NCBI GenBank assembly: GCA_025362535.1
Contig: JANYGE010000098.1
Span: 1-21,430 of the forward strand
Reading direction: 5' to 3'
DNA from: Hyphomicrobiales bacterium
GTDB lineage: Bacteria > Pseudomonadota > Alphaproteobacteria > Rhizobiales > Aestuariivirgaceae
DNA: 21,430 nt
Shown here: positions 15,782-21,430 of the stretch, one piece after another
Position numbering within the stretch: position 1 is the stretch's first letter
How the letters are laid out: every line of letters begins with the position of its first letter
Made by a program: the position numbers and the translations under genes
The notes under the pieces: generated by a model
Databases searched by the model: none
Told to the model about the DNA's origin: nothing
Seen by the model: only the letters and a program-made list of their open reading frames with translations

Positions 15782-16946
15782 GTCGCTCTCCAAACGGGTT
15801 TCCAAAATATGCACTAGAATTATCCGGGTTCGGTCGATCACCAAAAGTCGGACCGTTCGATTGATTGGTGCTGGCCATTGAGTGATCGCTACGCACAATG
15901 ATGGTCAAAGCATTGTCGGCCAAATCAAAGCCTGCCTTCTTGAGGATATCTTCGAGGAGATCTTTATCTTCGGTCAATTTAACCGCTGCCATTTTAGAAG
16001 CAGCTTCGACCTTCAAGGTAAGTTCTGTTCCACGTAGACGCATAACGATATTCAGTTCCCCAAGGCTCTCTGGGATCAACTGAATATGTAAGCTTTTGAC
16101 GAGATTTGGCCGATTGTCCAAGGGAGTCTTATAAGTTGCCGAGGTCGATTGCGGGCCACCACCATTAAGCTGGTCAACAATTTTAGCCGCCATCTGCGGT
16201 GCCATAGCATTGGCTGTGTCGATGAAGAAATGTGTCTCGGTTTTAGAAATCGAAATTGCGATCTTTTCAGTGACGAGTGGAGTTCTTTTATCTTTGGTGG
16301 AAAGTAGATTTGCTGTTTCAATACTGTGATGCTTATCAGCAACTTTCACTTCCGGATTATCTTCCGCAATTTTCTGACTTTGCACAACAATCGGCTTCTC
16401 GTCTCCGCTCACAATATCCAACAGATGCGAATGTTTGATGGGCAAGATATCAATTTGATTCATGCGCGGCAAAGCCGACTTATCCGAAGTAACTTTTTCA
16501 TTATTCTGTGGAATTGGATCAGATTTTCTATCAGCACTCAAGTTCGCCAACAAATTTGTTACGCTTGATTGAATCTCAATCGGTAGTTTTTTTTCGTCAG
16601 GTATCGCCAATTTATCGTGCTTTTTAGGTGTATTATCTTTGATTGTTTCCACTTCTATTTCACCATCGACATCATCATCACCGCCAAAGTTCTGGTCAAC
16701 GTCGATTGGAATAAGCTCTTTCGGGTTTTCATTTTGTTGGAGATCTACCACTTGCTTCAAACGCGGGGAGTGGTGAACATTCTCGTTCTGGCCTTTAGGT
16801 TCCGGTTGCTTATCTTCGCCTGCCATCACTTCAATAAATTCGAGTGCCGCTTTCCCATTTTGGGCTTTCATTTTATGCGCGAATGCCGCACCAGCTTTGC
16901 CAACTGGAATGCTTGCCGATTGCATGGTGAGGTCTAATTTGGTCAT
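15642..16946 (-). CDS. fliK: Flagellar hook-length control protein FliK (MotD-type)
   Basis: 434 residues. Most of the protein (about 1-270) is polar, charged and probably disordered. The conserved C-terminal FliK domain is at about 280-352, with VKSLHIQLIPESLGELNIVM followed by LRGTELTLKVEAASK and ALTIIVRSD. FliK is a secreted molecular ruler that also switches the export apparatus from hook to filament substrates by acting on FlhB. The gene was first called motD in rhizobia. A further polar, Ser/Asn/Gly-rich tail (353-434) follows the domain, and its codons are shared out of frame with the start of the transglycosylase gene. The ATG overlaps the motC stop as ATGA. Confidence 0.9.
   Translation of the reverse strand: MTKLDLTMQSASIPVGKAGAAFAHKMKAQNGKAALEFIEVMAGEDKQPEPKGQNENVHHSPRLKQVVDLQQNENPKELIPIDVDQNFGGDDDVDGEIEVETIKDNTPKKHDKLAIPDEKKLPIEIQSSVTNLLANLSADRKSDPIPQNNEKVTSDKSALPRMNQIDILPIKHSHLLDIVSGDEKPIVVQSQKIAEDNPEVKVADKHHSIETANLLSTKDKRTPLVTEKIAISISKTETHFFIDTANAMAPQMAAKIVDQLNGGGPQSTSATYKTPLDNRPNLVKSLHIQLIPESLGELNIVMRLRGTELTLKVEAASKMAAVKLTEDKDLLEDILKKAGFDLADNALTIIVRSDHSMASTNQSNGPTFGDRPNPDNSSAYFGNPFGERHEKEQDQNRSQKGEASSSGRIAAGKNKGDGNAGVNSSAVSSSNLYI
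15786..15791 (-). promoter_or_regulatory. Ribosome binding site inside fliK that fixes the transglycosylase start
   Basis: On the minus strand GGAGAG stands four bases (its GGAG core six bases) before the ATG at 15781, while the upstream start codon of the same frame has no comparable site. It lies inside the fliK coding sequence, about 140 bases before the fliK stop codon. It supports a 220-residue protein, although the AAGGG at 15700-15704 before the ATG at 15691 is a competitor. Confidence 0.55.
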
Positions 16947-18109
16947 TGACTGAGGCTCATTTCATTTGGATCTATTTCCCCTAAAGCAAGCTTCGCCTTT
17001 GCCACGAGATCATCAAAGGGCTTTGTTGAAGCGTCTTCTGGGAGTGCTAAAGATTGATCGACAGCAGCTGCTGGGCCGTGAATTTGCTTCAGTATAGCTG
17101 TAACTTTGCGATACAATTCCAAATCATCCCCGACGAGCAATGCGTTTTGAATTGAGTTCAATCTTAGTTTCGCCAGAGCAACTTCGTTCAAGCCGAGCAT
17201 GCTGGCAGCAACGTAAAGTTGGGCTCGATCCTTTGAAACACTGGCATCATCGGCCAGCAGCGCTGCCCTGCTAGCACATTTATTAGCTAAAATTAGATTT
17301 CCAATTGGAACTGCATTTTTCGCGATTTCCAACAAAATATCGACCTCCACAGAAACCGGAAGCTCATGCAAAGTCGGAACAAGCCACGAGGCAAAGTATA
17401 AAGTTTTTTTATCGTCGATTAATGCAGATTCAGTTTCAAAATTTGAAACGAAATCATCCCAATACAAGGATTGAGAAAATTGACGCATATAGCTTGAGGC
17501 ACAGTTCTCAAAATTTACAATGTCATTTATTTTTGAGGCAAAGCTCACACATCGTCTCAGGGAAGCTTCATCAACTATTGTGCCATGCATAATAGCACTC
17601 GCCTTCAATAGTTTCGAAATAGCCGATGGGAAATCGCTGTCTGCCAACAGTGCTGCCAGAATGAGGTTCAATCTTCCAACTACGTTCGGAGGAAACTCTG
17701 ATTGATCTAATTTCGTAAGCACCCTGACCGCCTTTTCTTTATTGCCATTTGCATAAGCCAGTGCACCCTCAAGAAGCAGGCTGTCTCCATCTTCAAGCTT
17801 GATGTTTCTAAATGCTTTTTCGACTGCATTTGGATTTCCTCCACTTAAGAGAAAAACAGCGATCGCTCTAGCATTTTGAGAGTCCGACAGCTGCTCAGCC
17901 GTCGCCGTTGAAATATCCGCCTCAATCTGATGCATAAGCTTTGAATAGAGTTCCATTGCTGATGTATCACCTTGTGTCGTCGCATCCTGCAGCCTTTCAA
18001 TATTTCTAATGCTGTCTCGAATTTGAAGTAGCGATCCGGCAAAAGCATCTACGCAAGCAGTGCCAACGACCAAAGCCGCGTACATCACTACTTTTGTTAT
18101 GCCATTCAT
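16943..18109 (-). CDS. motC: Periplasmic motor protein MotC
   Basis: 388 residues with a cleavable-looking signal peptide (NGITKVVMYAALVVGTACVD followed by AFAG, residues 2-25), so it is exported to the periplasm. The rest is helical and repetitive, with short Ala/Leu-rich helix pairs over residues 60-370. The opening SLLQIRDSIRNIERLQDATT and QGDTSAMELYSKLMHQI match MotC, known only from alphaproteobacteria, where it binds the periplasmic part of MotB and is needed for rotation. The gene overlaps motB by four bases and fliK by three, a strong sign of coupled translation. No catalytic motif is seen or expected. Confidence 0.9.
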   Translation of the reverse strand: MNGITKVVMYAALVVGTACVDAFAGSLLQIRDSIRNIERLQDATTQGDTSAMELYSKLMHQIEADISTATAEQLSDSQNARAIAVFLLSGGNPNAVEKAFRNIKLEDGDSLLLEGALAYANGNKEKAVRVLTKLDQSEFPPNVVGRLNLILAALLADSDFPSAISKLLKASAIMHGTIVDEASLRRCVSFASKINDIVNFENCASSYMRQFSQSLYWDDFVSNFETESALIDDKKTLYFASWLVPTLHELPVSVEVDILLEIAKNAVPIGNLILANKCASRAALLADDASVSKDRAQLYVAASMLGLNEVALAKLRLNSIQNALLVGDDLELYRKVTAILKQIHGPAAAVDQSLALPEDASTKPFDDLVAKAKLALGEIDPNEMSLSQ

Positions 18110-19398
18110 TTCTCAACGGCCTTTAACAGCAGTTCAATGCGGCGATTTCCCGATTTTTCGGGTTGATCGGGGAACTTCAATTTATGGTCAGCATAGCCTT
18201 CGATTCTCTCAACCTTTTTTTCATCCACCCCTGCCCGCACCAGCATATAGTAAGCCATTTGAGCGCGGGATGAGGAAAGACGCCAATTATCACCACCACC
18301 ATTGCGGTACGGGCGAGAGTCGGTGTGACCACGGATAACAAGTGTCCCATTATAATCTTTGATGACGTCGGCAATCTTTTCCATCATCAGAATAAGCGTG
18401 GGTTTTGGTTGGGCCGATCCCAAGCCAAACATATCGAAAGTAAGACTATCCGTGAGGCTTATCAAAATGCCTTCGGATGTTTTCTTCACTTCAAGAGTAG
18501 GCTCTTCATCCGTTGGGAAGCCCTCTAATACCTTAGTGATGCGCTGCTGCAGCAAGACAGCATCCTTCGCATCCGCAGTATTTTTAGAGTCCTCTTCAGA
18601 TAGTTTTGTGTTTTCGATCTTCGTATTATTAGCAAGTTGAGGTGCCAATGATTCAGGCTTTTCGGCTACGGGCAGTTTTGCGATATTCGAATTTTCTGTT
18701 TCAACTTTGGTACTGATCAGGTTTGGAGCCTCGGACTTAACCTCGACTTTAGCCTCAGCACCATCCTCAACTTTAACCTCTAACTTCTTTATTTCGTTAG
18801 CTATTTTTACCGCATCTGAAGTCTCTACCGAATTTTCAACGGGCTTTGGCGGCGAAGGCTTACGCCAAGCATAGGGATCGAAAGGATCGCGGAAATATTT
18901 GCCATCCTTATCCCCCTGCACTGTCGGGTCGACAATCGCTAGTCCCTTTTCGGCATGACCAGTTATGTCGTTTAGGGCCTCACCAGCAAGAAGGCCAAGA
19001 ATTCCATAGGGATTTCGAAAGAGTTGTTCATCAGTATAGCGGCCACCCTGCGCATCTACAGGCTTATTCTCTTCTAATTTTAACTTGTGACTTTCGGGAT
19101 TTTCTGTCGGTGGAGTCTTCTTATCATCCGGCACAGGTGTCCTATCGCGCGGGTTACTGATGCCCTTCTTTGCCGTTGACGAATCCGTCAATTTGATCGG
19201 GTTGAAATAACTCGCAACTTGAGCTCGCGTTTTTTCATTGGCGGCATTGATCAGCCACATAACAAGAAAAAATGCCATCATCGCCGTAACAAAATCTGCG
19301 TATGCAATTTTCCATGCGCCGCCATGGTGACTGTGATCACTGTGCGCTTTGCGTTTGACAATGATTATCGTGGCATGATCTTGCGGACCGCTTTCCAT
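18106..19398 (-). CDS. motB: Flagellar stator protein MotB
   Basis: 430 residues, well above the roughly 300 of enterobacterial MotB. Residues about 28-50 form the single membrane helix (AYADFVTAMMAFFLVMWLI), with the proton-carrying Asp at position 35. The plug region follows. The C-terminal OmpA-like peptidoglycan-binding domain (about 300-430) has LVIRGHTDSRPY (353-364), LSSSRAQMAYYML and GNRRIELLL near the end. Between them, residues about 70-290 are a long Lys/Glu/Pro/Val-rich linker. Long linkers of this sort are known in this order, where MotC binds the periplasmic part. The ATG is one base after the fliH-like stop. MotA is not encoded in the window. Confidence 0.97.
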   Translation of the reverse strand: MESGPQDHATIIIVKRKAHSDHSHHGGAWKIAYADFVTAMMAFFLVMWLINAANEKTRAQVASYFNPIKLTDSSTAKKGISNPRDRTPVPDDKKTPPTENPESHKLKLEENKPVDAQGGRYTDEQLFRNPYGILGLLAGEALNDITGHAEKGLAIVDPTVQGDKDGKYFRDPFDPYAWRKPSPPKPVENSVETSDAVKIANEIKKLEVKVEDGAEAKVEVKSEAPNLISTKVETENSNIAKLPVAEKPESLAPQLANNTKIENTKLSEEDSKNTADAKDAVLLQQRITKVLEGFPTDEEPTLEVKKTSEGILISLTDSLTFDMFGLGSAQPKPTLILMMEKIADVIKDYNGTLVIRGHTDSRPYRNGGGDNWRLSSSRAQMAYYMLVRAGVDEKKVERIEGYADHKLKFPDQPEKSGNRRIELLLKAVEK

Positions 19399-19399
19399 A

Positions 19400-20035
19400 T
19401 TATTTAGCTATCTCATCATCAATCCGATTCAACCACTCGCCAATTCTTGTCGTTAGTGAAAATTCTTCACAGTGAATTTGAACCTCTAGCGAATCTGTAA
19501 TCTCGGTTATCACTGCAATCTTGTGTGAGTTTAGATTCTGGCAAATGGAATCAACCAAACCAGAAGGACCACTGAGATGCAGATCATAGCTAACCTTCTC
19601 TGAAAGTGGCGTGGCGAGCAGGCCTTCAATCTCCTCAAGCGCCATCAGAGGAACCAATTTTCTCACACAAGGCTTTAAAAGCGTTAGGAGCAATGCATCC
19701 ATCTTGCTTTCCAGTTGAGCAAGGGCGGTTGTAATTGACGAAGCGATTCTGCCTGCCTCCACCTCTTCCCAGTCTTTTCGCGCAACGTCCAAATTCTGTT
19801 GATTTTCAACACGAAGGTGATCGAGTTGGGCTTCATGCTCAATTTGAGCCGCCGACAAGCCGTCAACCTTCCCTGCTTCATAGGCTTGGGCAAGCTTTTC
19901 TTCTAAAGCACGAGCCGCCTGATCGTCTTGATCGGGATCATGGCTCCCATTCAGGTGGATGGGCGCATGCGTTACAGCAGGCTCTAACTGAAGAACATTG
20001 TCGAATTCCGGCAGAAAGTTTTGTAAAGATCTCAT
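19400..20035 (-). CDS. fliH: FliH-like export ATPase regulator (divergent)
   Basis: 211 residues from the ATG at 20035, which overlaps the fliF stop as ATGA. A longer form from 20065 would overlap fliF by 34 bases and is less likely. After a variable first 40 residues comes a helical region with ALEEKLAQAYEAGKVDGLSA and a charged coiled coil (about 50-110), then a C-terminal domain (about 115-211) ending with strands and EEFSLTTRIGEWLNRIDDEI. Helix, coiled coil, then a compact domain is the FliH/V-ATPase-E-type plan. FliH binds and restrains the ATPase FliI and docks it at the C ring. Sequence similarity is weak, so the assignment depends on pattern and on the place next to fliF. Confidence 0.65.
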   Translation of the reverse strand: MRSLQNFLPEFDNVLQLEPAVTHAPIHLNGSHDPDQDDQAARALEEKLAQAYEAGKVDGLSAAQIEHEAQLDHLRVENQQNLDVARKDWEEVEAGRIASSITTALAQLESKMDALLLTLLKPCVRKLVPLMALEEIEGLLATPLSEKVSYDLHLSGPSGLVDSICQNLNSHKIAVITEITDSLEVQIHCEEFSLTTRIGEWLNRIDDEIAK

Positions 20036-21430
20036 GCCACTTTGGCTTTTGGTTCTGACAGCCATTTCCTGAGAATCTTCGCGGCCTTCTCACTATCAGA
20101 CGCCACGAGCTCTTCAAGTTTTTGTTTTGCCATCAATGCGCCTTCAGCTTCTCCTGGACTCCCAGAAAATTGAAAATCACCCATGCCAGCCATATTGCCA
20201 ATTGCCATGCCACCACCCATGCCATCCGAGCCCAAGGCTGGAAATGGATCATTTGCTCCAAACGCATTGAGCATCGGCATGTCCATACCGCTTTGCCCAA
20301 GCGCACCTGTTGGTTCTTTTGCGATTGCTTTCAGCATCGGCTTTAACCCAAATTGAAGGGCAAGAAATGTGACGCCGAGCAGAGCAATAGCATTTATGAA
20401 GGTTCCAAGATTTTTCATCAAAATTGTACTAAAACCATCGGAAGCTACTGGCTCAATCAAGGCATCTTGGGCTAGAAAATCTATTGCTGAAAGCTCAAGA
20501 GTATCACCTCTTTTTATATCCAGACCACTTGCCGAACTTACCAAAAGCTTAAGTTCAGCGATCTGCTTATCGATTTGATCTGGGGTTGCTGAAGCACCCA
20601 GAGCTTTCACGACTTGGGCCTTATCAATCAACACAGCAACAGAGAGCTTTTCAACTCTATAGCCTTCACTTACGACCGCTATAGATTTTGAGTTAATTTC
20701 GTAGTTCGTAAGCTCTTCTTTCTTATCATTCTTTTCTGAAGATAGTTGTCCACTTGCTGAAGGAGCCGTTTCAGTCGGGACACTTTGATCAACACTGGTG
20801 GTTGATTGGCTTGCCTTGTTCTGTGCCTCGCCAAGCTCCTTAACAGTTCTTACCGATCGCTCAACACGCGACTCTGGATCATATTTTGTTTCATTGGTTT
20901 GAGTCCGATCCGTATTGAGCTTTGCCGATACACTCACGCGAAAGCTATCTGCTCCAAGAAACGGAGCAAGTGTGAGAGAAACCCGCTCTTGGATGTCTTT
21001 GGCCAACGTCTTTTCGAGATTCACCATTGTTTCTGGCCCATCCAGCAAAGGATCACCATGCGAGGCAAGTACTGTTCCATCAGTACCGAGCACCGTAACC
21101 ATATCTTTGGTCATTCCAGGAATCGCTGCTGCAACCAGCTGTTGCACCGCCGGGGCATAGCTTTTGCCATCATTCATATCAGTTCTTATCATAACTGAAG
21201 CAGAGGGAGGTTCCTTGAGAGACCTAAAGCTTCCCTCTTGTGGCAGCACAATGTGGACCCGTGCTGCTTTGATGCCATTCATGAGCTGTATTGTGCGGGC
21301 AAGCTCTCCTTCAAGAGCCCGAACCTTTGTCACTTCCTGCATGAATGAGGTCAGACCCATGGATCCAAGATTGTCGAAAAGGTCGTAGCCAGACTTATCG
21401 CCTTTTGGCAAACCCCGTTCGGCCAATATC
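20032..21430 (-). CDS. fliF: Flagellar MS-ring protein FliF (N-terminal part outside window)
   Basis: At least 465 residues lie in the window; the frame is open to the last base, so roughly the first 90 residues are missing. Seen: LAERGLPKGDKSGYDLFDNL followed by RALEGELARTIQLMNGIKAA and RVHIVLPQE (ring-building motifs), SFRVSVSAKLNTDRTQTNET, the second membrane helix (NLGTFINAIALLGVTFLALQ) and a C-terminal helix EKAAKILRKWL. The last is the FliG-binding tail that joins the MS ring to the C ring. FliF forms the base on which the export gate and rod are built. Between helix and tail is an odd Met/Gly-rich stretch. The stop overlaps the fliH-like start by four bases. Confidence 0.97.
   Translation of the reverse strand, partial: ILAERGLPKGDKSGYDLFDNLGSMGLTSFMQEVTKVRALEGELARTIQLMNGIKAARVHIVLPQEGSFRSLKEPPSASVMIRTDMNDGKSYAPAVQQLVAAAIPGMTKDMVTVLGTDGTVLASHGDPLLDGPETMVNLEKTLAKDIQERVSLTLAPFLGADSFRVSVSAKLNTDRTQTNETKYDPESRVERSVRTVKELGEAQNKASQSTTSVDQSVPTETAPSASGQLSSEKNDKKEELTNYEINSKSIAVVSEGYRVEKLSVAVLIDKAQVVKALGASATPDQIDKQIAELKLLVSSASGLDIKRGDTLELSAIDFLAQDALIEPVASDGFSTILMKNLGTFINAIALLGVTFLALQFGLKPMLKAIAKEPTGALGQSGMDMPMLNAFGANDPFPALGSDGMGGGMAIGNMAGMGDFQFSGSPGEAEGALMAKQKLEELVASDSEKAAKILRKWLSEPKAKVA

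Noticed and set aside
15782..15898. Longer N-terminus of the transglycosylase (frame open to 15898)
   Set aside because: It would add 39 residues in front of the signal region, lacks a ribosome site at its start and overlaps the end of the conserved fliK domain. It is most likely a shadow of fliK.
1..21430. CRISPR arrays, tRNA or rRNA genes, insertion sequences, phage or defence genes
   Set aside because: I looked for regular repeats, tRNA-like cloverleaf motifs, transposase or integrase motifs and terminal inverted repeats, and saw none. The window is dense conserved chromosomal DNA.

Overview
The window looks like chromosomal DNA of an alphaproteobacterium of the order Hyphomicrobiales (Rhizobiales), with low-to-moderate GC judged by eye. 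The evidence is a flagellar locus with the lineage's marker genes: motC (a periplasmic motor protein), the flaF-flbT pair, a short FlgD, and a lytic transglycosylase beside fliK. From memory, the order fliF-x-motB-motC-fliK-transglycosylase-flgE-flgK-flgL-flaF-flbT-flgD-fliQ-flhA-fliR is closest to the Brucella-type arrangement. I cannot name the species.

Layout. Plus strand, 1-998: the 3' part of a class III aminotransferase gene, then a small gene for a one-helix membrane protein. Minus strand, 1038-4138: an unrecognised membrane-anchored protein, a two-helix membrane GGDEF diguanylate cyclase, and an ATP-grasp protein. An intrinsic-terminator-like hairpin lies between the last two. Minus strand, 4249-21430: about 17 kb of tightly packed flagellar genes read from high to low coordinates. 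They are fliF (cut by the window end), a fliH-like gene, motB, motC, fliK, the transglycosylase, flgE, flgK, flgL, flaF, flbT, flgD, fliQ, flhA, fliR, a fliJ-like gene, a flgJ-type rod-binding gene, a flgN-like gene, a FliL-like membrane protein and a C-tail-anchored protein. Most junctions are 1-8 base overlaps or gaps of a few bases. Larger breaks (30-70 bases) occur before flgK, flgE, flhA and the flgJ-type gene. No stretch over 300 bases lacks a gene.

How the genes work together: FliF forms the MS ring. FlhA, FliQ and FliR are parts of the flagellar type III export gate, and the FliH-like and FliJ-like proteins would serve the export ATPase. FlgD caps the growing hook, FlgE builds it, FliK sets its length, and FlgK and FlgL join hook to filament. 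The FlgN-like protein would chaperone FlgK and FlgL. The transglycosylase and the FlgJ-type protein serve rod passage through the wall. MotB and MotC are stator parts. FlaF and FlbT control flagellin output. Flagellin genes, motA, fliG/M/N, fliP, flhB and fliI are not in the window.

I see no clearly new system. The points most worth a second look are: no Rem/FtcR-type regulator between the transglycosylase gene and flgE, a 140-base out-of-frame overlap of fliK with the transglycosylase gene, two unrecognised membrane proteins closing the operon, the neighbouring ATP-grasp protein, and repeated TTG/GTG starts at overlapping gene junctions.
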